Part shown: piece after piece, positions 31,970 through 42,840 of the stretch
How the letters are laid out: each line of letters opens with the position of its first letter
Numbering within the stretch: position 1 is the first letter of the stretch
Assembly: GCF_030867095.1 (NCBI RefSeq)
Contig: NC_081837.1
Location: forward strand, 19,078,001 to 19,142,000
Direction: 5' to 3'
Origin: Alligator mississippiensis
Taxonomy: Eukaryota; Chordata; Crocodylia; Alligatoridae
DNA length: 64,000 bases
Notes under the pieces: model-generated
The model's database searches: none
Told to the model about the DNA's origin: nothing
What the model saw: the letters and a program-made list of their open reading frames with translations, nothing else
Position numbers and translations under genes: made by a program

Positions 31970-32425
31970 GGGATGTGAATGTTTAAATGTTTACCCATTC
32001 ACATATTGATAATCGGTAACACCTTACTGTTTATCGTTTGCCATGGGGTGGGAGCAATCTGGCAGGGAAGGGGCAGAGGAAGAGGAGTGTAGTGCCCTGA
32101 AGGTGGCAGGGCAAACAGGAGGGAGGGAAAAGCATGGAGGAGGGGAGAGGGGACTAGTACCTAGTATAGCCGGGAAGTGGCGGGAAAGCTGCAAAATAGC
32201 AAGGGAGGAGCCACCACTGCAGGGGCTGTCAGAAAGTGAAGTCAAGCTGCTGCACCGCTCCAGCCCTTCTGCAAGCTCGGGGGGCGGTGTGACTGGCCAC
32301 ACATGCCACAGCCGGGGCTGCCCCTGCGGCTGGGCTGGGCAGGGCTGAGGGAGCCACTGTGGGCCAGATACAATCCCTTGGTGGGCTGAATCTGGCCCAT
32401 GGGCCATATTTTGCCCACCCCTGAT
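31970..32425. mobile_element. Composite repeat with a hAT-type right end
   Basis: The right end reads TTTTGCCCACCCCTG after a GGCCCATGGGCCATA block, matching hAT-type ends elsewhere in the window. The left end is unclear: CTAGGGATGTGAATG near 31975 resembles a different reptile repeat. The interior is GC-rich. No target duplication was found, so it may be two nested elements. It lies between two Schlafen blocks. Confidence 0.5.
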
Positions 32426-32568
32426 TTACAGCCTCAGGGTTAAAGCCAACAGTTTGTGATTGGAATATATAGTAGTAGTCTCTTCTCCCCTTCCCTTTCC
32501 TTCCCTTGCCAATCATCCAGCCTCTCTTAATTTCCAAAAACTTTTGAAACATGCTCACTCCACTGTAC

Positions 32569-32697
32569 CTGCAAAAAGATGCTTTTGCAGATCTTCCAAA
32601 CAGCTGAGGCCTTGCTTTAAATAGATTGGTTTGGCCACCGGAGGTGCACCTGACACACTTAGCTGAGTCATGAAGTCTGCAGCCAATTTGGAAAGAT
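32569..32697 (-). pseudogene. Schlafen pseudogene, second exon (intact frame)
   Basis: A 129-bp exon with acceptor TTTTTCCTAG and donor GTACAG. The first two bases complete an aspartate codon begun at the end of the first exon. It reads DLSKLAADFMTQLSVSGAPP, then VAKPIYLKQGLSCLEDLQKH and LFAG. Mammalian counterparts contain DFETQLSLS, PVYSKKGLEHKADLQ and LFPV in the same order. This exon alone shows no break, and its phases fit both neighbours, which ties the blocks into one gene. Confidence 0.9.
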
Positions 32698-32959
32698 CTA
32701 GGAAAAACAATTAAAATTCATGTTAACACCCACTTTTCATTGCCTCAATCCAATCACCACTGGAAGGTCAAATGCCCAAATACCTAGTCCTGAATATCTC
32801 AGATAAGAATCCTGTCTCTGGCAATAGGAGCTATATAAGCCAAGGGTTACTCCTCCCAAGGGAGTCCTGTAACCACTACGCTACACAGGCAGGCTCCCTT
32901 TTGCTTATTTTTCTGGCCCCATGACTCTTGGCTGTCTATTGGTCCAGCTTCATCTATCC

Positions 32960-33248
32960 CAGGGGTTCTCAACCTTTTTTGTATCAGGACCCATTTGTAA
33001 ACATTGATGGCCTGTCCTGACCCAGTGCCCCTCCTCCTAACCCACTGCCCTCTGCTGTCAGTCCGCAGTGTGTGGGGCAAGGGAGGCCCCAAACAGCCCC
33101 TCGTAGGCTGGAACTCTGCCAACTTGCAGGGGAAAAGCCACAGTTTCCCACATTTTTCTCCTTGAAAGGAGAATCCATTTTTAAAGTTTGTTGATCCATT
33201 TTTAAAGTTTGTTTCATATATTTTTGTGACCCAGGTTGAGAAACAGTG
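32960..33248. mobile_element. hAT-type MITE with perfect 8-bp target duplication
   Basis: A 289-bp element with ends CAGGGGTTCTCAACCT and AGGTTGAGAAACAGTG, flanked by identical octamers ATCTATCC at 32952-32959 and 33249-33256. Inside is a small direct repeat of TCCATTTTTAAAGTTTGTT (near 33172 and 33195). Confidence 0.9.
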
Positions 33249-33846
33249 ATCTATCCTATTCTGTAGTCTAGTGGTGAGGGCATTCTCTAGGGAACTGGAT
33301 TCAAATCCTCTAGGGGTAAAGAAGGCCTAGAACTCAGGTCCCTACTTCTTGGGTAAATACTGTAAATACTAGGGTATTGGGCTCCACCTGTAACCTGGTA
33401 GTTAGAATGCAGTGCGGTTGATTTTAGATCTGAACTGAATACCTTGTAGTTGATTTTAGATGTAGGTTTTTAATAACTCTGCCTAACTTCTGGGTCCTCT
33501 CTGAGGCTGCAGGCAGAGTTCATGCACCTCCTGCAAGTGCTAGAAAAATCTCAAGTGGAAGTTAGGCTTGCAAGTGGCTGCTTCAGGTCAGGTCTCAGCA
33601 GGCTCACTGGCCTGAGTAAAGACACTTTGGGAACTTTGCCCTCCAAAATGGAAATGTATAAGGCATATGAGCACATAATGAGTGTTGTGCATGCTGGCAC
33701 AAAGTGACTTTGAATCACTGCTTGGGATGTAGGTGGGCAAAGTATCCCTTATGTGCATAATGAGACATTCTGAATCCAGCCTTAGATGTAGTCCTCTTCA
33801 CTTGACTGTAAATACATCTCAAGGCCTTTGTGTGCCTCCTCTCTTA

Positions 33847-34173
33847 GGGCTCCTATACATGTGCAGAGAGCCTGCTCCAATGCATTGGAGCAGACTTGAT
33901 TAATAATCGAGACGTTAATTCCATGCTCTGGCAGACTCAAATTAATGAGCTCCAGCAGACGCTAGCATCATGTGCATCAGCATCTCTGTGCTGAAAAATG
34001 GCAGTGGGGTACTTTGAACTAAAGCTCATTCAATGAGTTTTAGTTCAAAGCGCCCTGCCACCATTTTTTAGTGTGGAAATGCTGATACACGTGATGCTCG
34101 GGCACTTTTAATTAGCACAGCTCGCTAATTAAAGCACCCTCCCATGCCTTCCAGAGCACGTGTAAAAACGCCC
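33847..34173. mobile_element. Foldback MITE of PIF/Harbinger type
   Basis: A 327-bp element beginning GGGCTCCTATACATGTGC and ending GCACGTGTAAAAACGCCC, flanked by TTA at 33844-33846 and TTA at 34174-34176. A central dyad (TTTGAACTAAAGCTCAT against ATGAGTTTTAGTTCAAAG, near 34012-34051) makes most of the element palindromic. The TTA duplication and GGGC ends fit PIF/Harbinger. The crocodilian MITE family known as Chompy is a possible identity that I cannot confirm. Confidence 0.75.
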
Positions 34174-34687
34174 TTAGTGCCTGAACTAAAATCAGTAGGA
34201 GGATTCCCATTGATTCCAATGGCATCTGGATCATAGATCACTTGAAAATGTCCCACAGGTTGGGTTGTGGAAAGAAAATCCTACTACTTGGAAAGACATA
34301 AAGTCGAACTCCTCGTGCCTGGAAGATGTTTGCCTTCCTGTTTACTTGTACCTAAGTTGAAATACTGTGGGGCCCATACTACTGTATTCTCCTAAATCCA
34401 CAAACCAGGTCCCTAGTGCTTCTCATACAGCTTGGCCTTTTTATGTGGCTACTCCTTTTTTTCTATTTAATTCAGGTTCTTAATCAGCCCTCACCCACAA
34501 TGTTTGTCAGTGCTTCATACATGTAAAGCCCTGCACATGTCCTTGGCAGGATAAAGGCAGAGTTTTTTAGAGCCCTTTATATTATCATTTCAACAACAGA
34601 CATCTGAAAGGTGGATCACCACCCTAGAAGCACGAAAGCCAAAGATCAGGAGGAATTCGCTATGAGACTTTCCTTCTTTCATAAGAC

Positions 34688-35790
34688 CTGGGTCAGCAGC
34701 CACCATCATGTCTGTCCATTCCGTGACTCTCAGTCTCTTGGCAAGCCGGGCCTTCACAATCCATGAATCAGGATTGCATGAAAACACAACACAACAAAAC
34801 AGCTCAATTTTCACAGCACAAACATAACCGTATTTTCTTCTAGATGCATCATATACATCCAAGATTTTGATTTCATATTTCGCTTTTCCCCCTGCTTTGC
34901 AGAAATGATAGATAGGCAAATTCCCGATGCCATGAATTACTTCCATTCGTAACCTGTCAACATTCACATCCTCTTGACATCCAACCACACTGTCCTCTTA
35001 TCATCCGCTCCAATAATTAAATAGCCTTATGTGTTTGCAAATGCAGATACATAATTTGGAAGAGTGCTTTTAACATATTTCAAGACATTCTTTGTTGCAA
35101 AGCCTTTAAGTTCAATATGCGTAGACTCAGTGAATGGCAGCAGTTCATCTCTTTCAAAACATTTAGCAGTAGCTTCAAGTATGTCATTTTTCTCCTGCAC
35201 ATTAGGTTCCAATGTTGCTTGAGTTTTGCTCTATCGGGCTCTCTTGGCTGTTGGACCTGTCTCTTCTTCATATCTTTGCCTAGAATTAGCTTTCCTCACC
35301 TCAAGAAATTCAAAAGCTTCATCTGGTTTCAGGCTAACAACAAAGGCGAGAGATTTTTGACACAATCCAGAATTTAGGGAGCAAATATGTGGCTTCAAGA
35401 GAGCTGGGGCAGATGACAACTTCTCACTGCTCCAAGATTTAATAAAAATCAGAAATTTGCTGTTTTGCTGCATATAGTTAAAATATTTTGTCAAATCTGG
35501 AGATTTAATAACAGTTCCTAAAGGAGGTGTCTATATCCAGTCCAATGCCATAATTTTTGTAGTTGTAATCCTCATTTTCAATCTCTAGTGTTATCACACC
35601 ACCTCCAGAATTTAATAGTGCACACGCTGCTGGGATAAGGACACTGTTTTGTGTCCTTATATGATCACCTGCCATTTTTTTCCTCTTCTCACCCAGAGTT
35701 ACTTTTCCTACATCTACAACCACATCAGGATAGTCTGTATCATAAATACGCAGCGGTTTCTCCTATTGGGTCATCCTGCTTCTTCAACAG
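34688..35790 (-). pseudogene. Schlafen pseudogene, first coding exon (SLFN core)
   Basis: The N-terminal part of a Schlafen protein on the minus strand. Visible motifs in order are DYPDVVVDVGKVTLGE, CALLNSGGGVITLEIENEDY, then GIGLDID, FIKSWSSEK, TESTHIELKGF, YVSAFANT, YHFC, and YVCAVKIELFCCVVF with PDSWIVK. These are the slfn-box and AlbA_2-like core found in all Schlafens. Damage: a TAG just after the putative start, a one-base frame change near 35510, a TAG at 35233-35231, a TAA near 35028 with loss of about two codons, and another frame change near 34995. The exon ends in GACCCAG before a GT donor, in phase with the exon at 32569-32697. Schlafens restrict growth and virus translation, partly through tRNA cleavage; this copy cannot make the protein. 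Confidence 0.93.
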
Positions 35791-36087
35791 CCAGAACTTT
35801 CAGAAACCTTTGGAAACACATGGTTATAATCAATACCACATCTTCACACTAGATACAGTAATATGGACTCTAAGACTCTGGGAAGAATTTTCAAAGTAAC
35901 ATCAGAGTCTTATGGGATGGACATACAAACAACTTTGAGGTAGGAGGGAGCAGGGCTTTAGTGCACATAAGCTGTTCTGCAATAATGGCACATGTAAACA
36001 GCCTTACCCCGTGGTAAATGGAATTTAAATGTGGTAGCTTAGCCCTCAGTGAAGGAGGGCTAAGTAATCCAGTGGTATCTCCTATCT

Positions 36088-36312
36088 CAGGGGTTCCCAA
36101 CGCCGTGGGCTGTGGGCCGGTGCCGGACCGTTAAGGGTTGGCTGCTGGTCTGCAGGAGGGTTGGCTGCCAGACCAGAAGTGACCACGGACTGGCAAACTG
36201 TGGACTGGAAATGACCAGCATACTGCAGACAGGCAGCCAACCCTTTTTTATACTGAGCCATTTCTGGTCCACTGTTTGCCGGACCTTAGCATAAAAAGGT
36301 TGGGAATCCCTG
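36088..36312. mobile_element. hAT-type MITE with perfect 8-bp target duplication
   Basis: A 225-bp element with ends CAGGGGTTCCCAAC and GTTGGGAATCCCTG, flanked by identical octamers TCCTATCT at 36080-36087 and 36313-36320. It is partly palindromic inside: a GGTTGGCTGC..GGTCTGCAG stretch against a CTGCAGACAGGCAGCCAACC stretch. Confidence 0.92.
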
Positions 36313-36639
36313 TCCTATCTCTCCAGAACATAGACTCCGATTTCTGAAAATAAAATAATACCAATTTAAAGTACATGCCAACACAACTGTAACTCTGCAT
36401 TTTGGGGTGGGCAATGTGCACTGGAAATTATCTGCATGCACTCCAGCAGTATTCAGTGTGTTAATTGTAACTGCCTTGGGAGTGCTGTAATTATAATGTG
36501 GAGTGCAATGGGAAAACTGTCTTCTGGGTTGGGAAGGGGGTGAGACCTTCTCCCCTTAATCTCTGTGTGTGATCAAAGCAAAGGGGTATATGTATACAAT
36601 GAGTGATCCAACATGCCTCCTTTCACCACTCCACTGTAT

Positions 36640-37600
36640 GGTTGGGGTGGCCAATTTGTGATAGGTGGGTCCTATGTGGCATGGACAGCCTCTATGCAGA
36701 GCATGCAGCACATCAGGGAGGGGACAAGGGCAGGAAGCAGAAGGCAGCGCTGCGGAGAGAACTGTTAGGGTGACACTATTTGGATCTTTGGGAGTGCTGG
36801 ATTTGCAGCTGAATAAAGGCTTCTTTCTGTCTCAGCAAAGCTGCAGACCACAAGGCAGAATGATATATTAAAAGTAACACTGCAGATGCTTAGGCAAGCA
36901 GTTTTCTAACAATGTCCTAGTGTTGTAAGTTCATGGTGTAAGGAAATAAGATGCAGCCCACCAGCTATTGTTAGGAGATAAAGCCAAAGCAAGACCTTGG
37001 AGATGAAGCAGAAGTCTGCAAGAAACAGCAATTGACCGAGAGAAGCTGAGTTCACAGTCTTACGCATGCGCTCATAGCAAAAAGATATGTAAATAAATGA
37101 AATGCATAGGCAACCTTATGCTAATGAAGTAAACCGTAAACACAGGCAGAGCTTGAGATAGGAGGAGATATGGGTAGAAGAAAGGAGGGGCAAAGGTGGA
37201 GTAAATGTTAATGAGTATAAACCAAGATGTATAAATGTGAAAAGAACTAATGTTTACTGCAGCTCCCTGGTATTTTTTGGGAGCTCCCCCGAAGCCGTCT
37301 CCATTCTGAACAAAGCTGTTGTCGTGCAATGCGTGCTGGCGTTTGCTCCCTGCTTGCTCTCTGAGCAACTGGATCCACCCTGTCTCCCTAGTCATTGGGC
37401 ACCGCATGGAGTCGGGGTCTCACAGGAACAGGGAGCACAGGGCAGGAAGCAGAAGGCAGAGCAGCAGATCAGGCATGGTAGGGGATTGGAGCAGCACTAG
37501 GGGAGCATGCGGGGCTAATTTGTGGCACACCTGCCAAAAACATTGCCCCCTGTGGTATGGGGCAGTGGCTGGCTACTGTATGGACTGTCAGCAATTACAT
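36640..37600. mobile_element. Repeat-rich block with a possible solo LTR
   Basis: A GGGCAGGAAGCAGAAGGCAG stretch occurs near 36730 and again near 37441. The sequence between them includes TGTTGTAAGTTCATGGTGTA (about 36932) and TATA-like GAGTATAAACC and TGTATAAATG (about 37215-37240), then AGCCGTCTCCATTCTGAACA and GTCATTGGGCACCGCA (end about 37407). This pattern resembles an ERV-type LTR inserted into another repeat, but no target duplication was confirmed. Confidence 0.35.
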
Positions 37601-37789
37601 GGGAGAAGGGTGTGATATGTGGGTTTAACCAAGGGTATGTGAAAACCTAGTGCCAGGTGGCATCTTGTACCCCAGACTGAAGCAATGGGGCAGTTTAGCA
37701 GGTACTGGCAGTGGCAGAGTGCAGACAGGTCCTATTTAACATGGCTCAAAGCCATGCAAGAATGGGGGGCCTTGGGCCCTTCCCATCGC

Positions 37790-38580
37790 CTGAAAAACGA
37801 GGGGCTGGCAGCCGCCCACCCCGGCTGTCCTCGCGTGTGCTGCGCTGCGCTGCGCTGCGGGGAGGACCGCGCTCTCGGCGCGGCTCGGTTTTCTCCAGTG
37901 ATCTTTTGGAGTTTCCTTCCCAGGGTAACAGAGCGAAGAGCAGGCGAGGCCGGGGCTGCACGACACGACTCCGCTCCCCGGGGGCTGTCCAGCCCGGCGC
38001 CCTCCAGGGAAGCTCGAGACGCGCGGGCGGATGCCACGGCGGAGCGCCCCAAGGCAGGAGCCCGGAGCACGGGGGCTCCGCAGCCGCTGCCCCGGCATCC
38101 CCGCGCCAACAGGCCCCAGCGGCGCGGGCGGCGCCAAGCCCGAGCCGCGTTGCGGACACCCGCGGGGTCAGGCGTCGGGCGGGACCGCCACGCGGGACAG
38201 GCCGCTTCCCGCGAGGCGCTGCTGGGGGGGAGGGGACGCCCCGCCCCGGCCTGGTCCGGCCCACCTCACCCGCGGCTCCACAGCCCTCGAACCGCCCGCG
38301 CCGCCGCCGCCGCCGCCGCCGTCCCCCCCGCGGTCTCCAGGTCCTCCCGCCGCCGGGTCACGGAGAAGGCAGTGCGCGTGCGCACCCCTGCCTCAGGCCA
38401 CGCGCTCGGCTCAGCCTGGCGTTCTGGTGCAGTCAGGTGATCCGTGCGGGGCGCCGTGATTGGCTGCTGCGGGGAGGGGGCGGGGCAACCGGCGGCGGAG
38501 CGTGGCAAGGTGGCGGTGTCGGGTCGGGGCGGCTGCTGCGGCCTGAGGTGGGGCCGGGCCGGTCGGGACTGCAGGCAGTG
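37790..38580 (+). promoter_or_regulatory. AP2B1: CpG-island promoter of AP2B1
   Basis: Very GC- and CpG-rich block with a CCG run near 38297-38322, upstream of the AP2B1 coding exons. An inverted CCAAT box (GATTGGCT, 38458-38465) is followed by a GC box (GGGGGCGGGGC, 38476-38486). A 5' noncoding exon probably begins shortly after and may end at a GCCTGAG before GTGGGG donor near 38546. That exon border is inferred. Long open frames across the island are composition artefacts. In mammals this type of promoter is shared head to head with PEX12, but no PEX12 coding sequence was recognised on the minus strand here. Confidence 0.75.
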
Positions 38581-38851
38581 CGTTTAAAAGTGGACCTAAC
38601 CAGAAGCGTGCTTGGGTTAGCTGGAAAGAAAAAGCAGAGTTTAAGGATGTAGACTTGTTGTGTGTGTAGTTGTAGCCATTGGGAGTGTGGGGAAAGTTGG
38701 GCCACAAGTCTCAGATAGTATGTATGTGTTTTTAAAATATTATGGGTCTCTTCTTGCTGCCCCTTGCCAGTCCTGGTGAAATCTACCAAAGGAGGAAGAC
38801 CCATGCACTTTTCTCACCTTTGTCCTTCACATGACTTCCTCTTGGGTTTAT
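38561..38851. repeat. Local duplication, copy 1 (pairs with 42550-42840)
   Basis: Begins GGTCGGGACTGCAGGCAGTG at the downstream edge of the CpG island and ends CTCTTGGGTTTAT. It matches 42550-42840 base for base with the same 291-bp length; I see three differences (C/T near 38582, A/G near 38627, T/C near 38649) and no gaps. It lies in the 5' noncoding region or first intron of AP2B1. Confidence 0.93.
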
Positions 38852-40215
38852 ATGATGGTTTATATGATGGTTGCCTAGTTATTTCCCTTGCAGCGCTCGG
38901 GAAGAGCTGCCTCTTGTGAGTCCCAGCTCCTGTCTCCAGGCTGGCTGGGCCTCACCTGAGCTTCCCCGTACTCTTATTTGGTTGGGAAACCAAATGATAT
39001 GAAATACCTAGGGAAATTGCCTTTGACAGCGTGTGTGGGGCAAGCTCCAGCCCAGAAGGCAGCAAAATGTCTGTTCACCCCAGGGACGGGCAGCCTTAGA
39101 CCAGGTTGCACTTGGATGGTGGAAGCTGTGCTGCTAACTAAAATAACAGTCAGATATTGTTTGGATCTGCTAACAGTGTTGTGAAGGCACACGCTGTGAT
39201 TACATTTAAATACGGGCGAGCTAATTTAATGACTGCTAATGACACTTGCAGGTACGTGAGCAAAAATAATAAGGGACTGAAGTGTTCATCTTCAAGGCAT
39301 AAAGGTCTCCTTGGATGTTTAGCAAGGAATTTTCCTCTGGCATTGCACAGTCAGGTGGGTGCGTCTTGGGTGTCTGGCCTTTCTCTGAAGTACCAGGGGT
39401 TGGCTGCTGTTCATTGCCAGACTACATCAGCCAGCATTTCTGGCCCACACTGCCAAATCCTGCGTGTAATATAATGAAACTGAAGCATGGGAAGAAATTT
39501 ACATTACATCTCTTTTGGATGGTGTTAGGCCTTGTGGCCTTGTATATAGCAAAACATCTGAATCTTCTTTCAACTGGGCTAAAATCCTAAGCAATGTGTC
39601 AGCAAGAAGATTGCAGTGGAAAGTAGGCTGGGCTTGTTTGATAATTAAAAAGACTGTGGCAGCTTCCTCTCTTGGAACACTTACAGTTTTGCTTGAAGGG
39701 ATTGTTGCCAAGATTGGTAAGCTTGAGGGGTTTACATTTGATTTGATCTGGGCAATGCTATATTTCCATGTTTTTTCTAGGTGTTTCCAGGCTTCATGAA
39801 TCAAAATACTCTGTCCTGCAGTAGACTTGCACTTGGCGTTGTGTTTAGCTCAGCCGAAACAGACCTGGAATGAAAGTAAATTGCCCTGATCACTATCATC
39901 CTGTCCTAACTGTTGAGTTAAGGACAGGTAACGCAAAAGGTACAGTACAAGCACAATCTTTAAGGGGCACAGGGAGATAGAGACTAACATTTGCCTTTCC
40001 CACACTGAGGCATTTGGACATCACAGTCGTGCCCAGAGTGCTCCCTCGAGAGCAGACTGAAACTAACCAAGACTTGCTTACTGCTTCTCAGCTGCTGCTT
40101 CTGTTAACTTTATGGCTGAACCAAGAGCAGCAGCATTAGTCTAATCTTAGGGGTGGAAGAAAAGAAACAATCTTTGAGAGGAAGAGACGCGCTAAGATGC
40201 AGGGTGTGTCTAGGG

Positions 40216-40508
40216 CAGTGGTACTCAACCTTTTTAGATTCAGGGCACCCCTTGTTAAATTTGGGGCACCCGCCAGCTCTTACCTTCACTTGTTTCTTGA
40301 TGGGAAAAGTAGCAGAGCAATTTTTTGCAATAGAAGAACTCGAAAGACCACAACAGGTCAGAATGGTTTTGATTTTATGGGTTCCTATTTGAAATCTTGT
40401 GAATTTTACAGGTGTTTTTACACCTAATAGTGCAGCGTGCCATGCAATATCCTAAAAAGAATCTAATGGCACCCCAGGGTGCCACGGTACCCTGTTTGAG
40501 AATCACCG
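40216..40508. mobile_element. hAT-type MITE, complete reference copy
   Basis: A 293-bp element with ends CAGTGGTACTCAACCTTTTT and GTTTGAGAATCACCG, flanked by GTCTAGGG (40208-40215) and GTCTACGA (40509-40516), 6 of 8 identical. It is the best-bounded member of the family whose fragments lie at 5795-6022, 6795-6955, 10139-10438 and 12405-12535. Located in AP2B1 intron 1. Confidence 0.75.
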
Positions 40509-41329
40509 GTCTACGATTTGGAAGATGAGGTCCACAAATGATATATGGTGCTGTGTTGCTGTTCCATGCCAAATGTGTTCCCATGATTTCTGGGGCTGCA
40601 GTGTCTGTGTGCTCCATGGAAGCAAAGCAACCAGACCTTAGGAGAAAGAGATCTTATTTGTTTACTAGCCAATACTTTAAGCCAACAGAAAAAGGAAACA
40701 GGCTCAGTATCTTACTGTAGGTTCTTAATTTGTTCCTCTTTAGCTAGGCAGAGTCATTGAGAAAGCAGGGATATCCCAGGAGATGTCTTTAACCCAGAAA
40801 AAAAGGAAGAAAAATGAAATTGGGGTCAAGTAGGGCGTATTGCTCCAATATAGCAAGAGAGAAACAAAGGGAGGAGAGAAGTGTGCAGAAAGTGAGAAAG
40901 AAGATCAGGCAAAAATTGAAAGGAAAAAAGTGATTATGGCATTGTGGGGATAGATCGGATTTCAGGTTTTTGGTTGTTACCCTGATGTAATAAAATAATC
41001 AAAAGCAATAAGATCTCTTCCTCCAGTGGTCATTTCTTTCTCAGCCCATGGTTGCAAGTTTGCGAGAGAGTCAGTTTCCTCATCCAGCTGGCAGCAGTCC
41101 CATTTAAGAAAAAGTTCAAAATGGGTCTGCATTCATGGGAAGTTGGGGCAGCCCATCTGATCTCTATATTTTGTTGTTAATCAACTTAGCTTGGTGGAAG
41201 AAAAAAAAAGTGAACATCAAAGTCATTCTGAAATTCCTACAGCAGTAAATGAATGTGTGCTCCTACAGTCTAGTTTTCATGATCAGCCTATCCACAGTAG
41301 CTGCTGAATGTGAGACAATAGCACTACAG

Positions 41330-41535
41330 AAGAGGTTCCCAATCTGTGGCGCGGGTACTACTAGTGATACACAAACAACCCGTAAGTAGTACACGTTAAC
41401 AGATTTATTATAAGTAATTTATATGACAAAAAATTTACTGGTGGTGCTTAAGGTTGAACTGAAAAAATTGGTGGTGGTAAGGCTGTATCATTTTAAATTG
41501 GTGGTGCTCAATCTATCAGAGTTTGGGAACTGCTG
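41330..41535. mobile_element. hAT-type MITE
   Basis: A 206-bp element with ends AAGAGGTTCCCAATC and GTTTGGGAACTGCTG, flanked by CACTACAG (41322-41329) and TACTACAG (41536-41543), 7 of 8 identical. It contains a short internal repeat of AATTGGTGGTG. Located in AP2B1 intron 1. Confidence 0.75.
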
Positions 41536-41879
41536 TACTACAGTAATAGGTCAAGGTGTCTGTGATAATGAGGGTGGAAAATGTTGGTGTAGAGAGCGAT
41601 GGAGAGATTTCAAGCTTCCGTAAGGTTACTATAGAGCAATTTATTTTTCTTAATGTTGGGGGATTGCCAGTGTCATCATGATTCAGGAAACAAAGTGATT
41701 AAACAGCCTTGTGGTGTGTATAGAAACTGTTTTTACAGTCCTTTGTGTGGTGCTGCAACTCCTGAATATACCTGTAGGGGGAGTCCTACTTTTTTTTCTG
41801 TAGAGTCTGCCATTGTTTGAGAAGAGTCGTGAAACCTGGATTTCTTGCTTTTAGGAATCAAAGCCTTCTTTGATACTGT

Positions 41880-41935
41880 CTTTTTTTTTTGATACAGAAT
41901 ATATATATATTCTGGAGAGAGAGAGAGATGGATGT
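41880..41935. repeat. Simple repeat cluster
   Basis: A T run (41881-41890), an AT dinucleotide run (about 41899-41910) and a GA run (about 41915-41930) follow one another within about 50 bp. An ordinary microsatellite cluster in the intron just before exon 2. Confidence 0.9.
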
Positions 41936-42127
41936 ATCTCTATAAAAATACTCTGTGATGTCATTTGTTGGTGTAGTGTGAAGATTGTGAAACTTCTGGG
42001 GAATACATCTGCAGAGCAGCTATCTTCTATTATGTACTCTGGCTAAATTACGGTTCTTTTAATGCATGGCTCACATATTGGGGAACAGTGGCTACAGCGT
42101 TTGTCCAAATGTTCCTTGTTCTTGCAG

Positions 42128-42185
42128 GTGTTCTAAGGAATTGGAACCATGACAGACTCCAAGTATTTCACAAATAATAAAAAAG
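42128..42185 (+). CDS. AP2B1: AP2B1 exon 2, start of beta-2 adaptin
   Basis: AP2B1 encodes the beta-2 large subunit of the AP-2 complex, which links clathrin to cargo and PIP2 at the plasma membrane during endocytosis. This exon has acceptor TTCTTGCAG, 21 noncoding bases, the ATG at 42149-42151 and the start MTDSKYFTNN, ending one base into a glycine codon before a GTGAGC donor. AP2B1 rather than AP1B1 is indicated by the N in the NKK stretch and by exon 3. In human and chicken AP2B1 as I recall them position 9 is threonine; here it is asparagine. The upstream in-frame context has no competing ATG in the exon. Confidence 0.9.
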
Positions 42186-42549
42186 GTGAGCTTTAAACTA
42201 TTCTAGTGTATTGGAGGCTCCTGGGGACACTGAGTGCCTATTTTAAAATGAGGTTTTTAACTCCATACAACAGAGTTTGTGCTTTCTTATGTGCTGTGTC
42301 CCCATTTCTCTTCTTAGTCATCCAGAAGCTGTTCAAAAGTAGGCCATAAAACAGTTCCCGAACACCCAGCCCCCTCCCACATGATGTCAAAAGACAGGAT
42401 TGATGAATTGAACATGCTTGCAGTATGCAAACAAGGCAGCCCCACTTACCTTTTCTGGCTCTGTATTACTTTCTGGAAGGTCAAAAACAGAACTTTGGGA
42501 TTTGAAACATACAGCAGCCTTTTATAGAGATTTATATACACGGCAAAGT

Positions 42550-42840
42550 GGTCGGGACTGCAGGCAGTGCATTTAAAAGTGGACCTAACCAGAAGCGTGC
42601 TTGGGTTAGCTGGAAGGAAAAAGCAGAGTTTAAGGATGCAGACTTGTTGTGTGTGTAGTTGTAGCCATTGGGAGTGTGGGGAAAGTTGGGCCACAAGTCT
42701 CAGATAGTATGTATGTGTTTTTAAAATATTATGGGTCTCTTCTTGCTGCCCCTTGCCAGTCCTGGTGAAATCTACCAAAGGAGGAAGACCCATGCACTTT
42801 TCTCACCTTTGTCCTTCACATGACTTCCTCTTGGGTTTAT
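42550..42840. repeat. Local duplication, copy 2 (pairs with 38561-38851)
   Basis: A 291-bp near-identical copy of the segment beside the promoter, at an offset of exactly 3,989 bp, sitting in intron 2 only 365 bp after exon 2. Homology stops abruptly on the left (before GTCGGGACTG) and falls off on the right after GGGTTTAT. It is not a recognisable mobile element and has no visible target duplication. Confidence 0.93.

Noticed and set aside
36000-38000. Possible PEX12 head to head with AP2B1
   Set aside because: I looked on the minus strand for the RING-like CPLC block and other PEX12 motifs, since mammals have it here, and found none.
37685-38652. Long plus- and minus-strand open frames (up to 313 codons) across the CpG island
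   Set aside because: Stops are rare in very GC-rich DNA. Frames are open in several phases and both strands at once, and the peptides are arginine-, proline- and alanine-rich with no family pattern. They are composition artefacts of the promoter.
42446-42793. Minus-strand open frame shared by both copies of the 291-bp duplication
   Set aside because: The shared peptide is explained by the DNA duplication. It has no family resemblance and runs against the direction of AP2B1.
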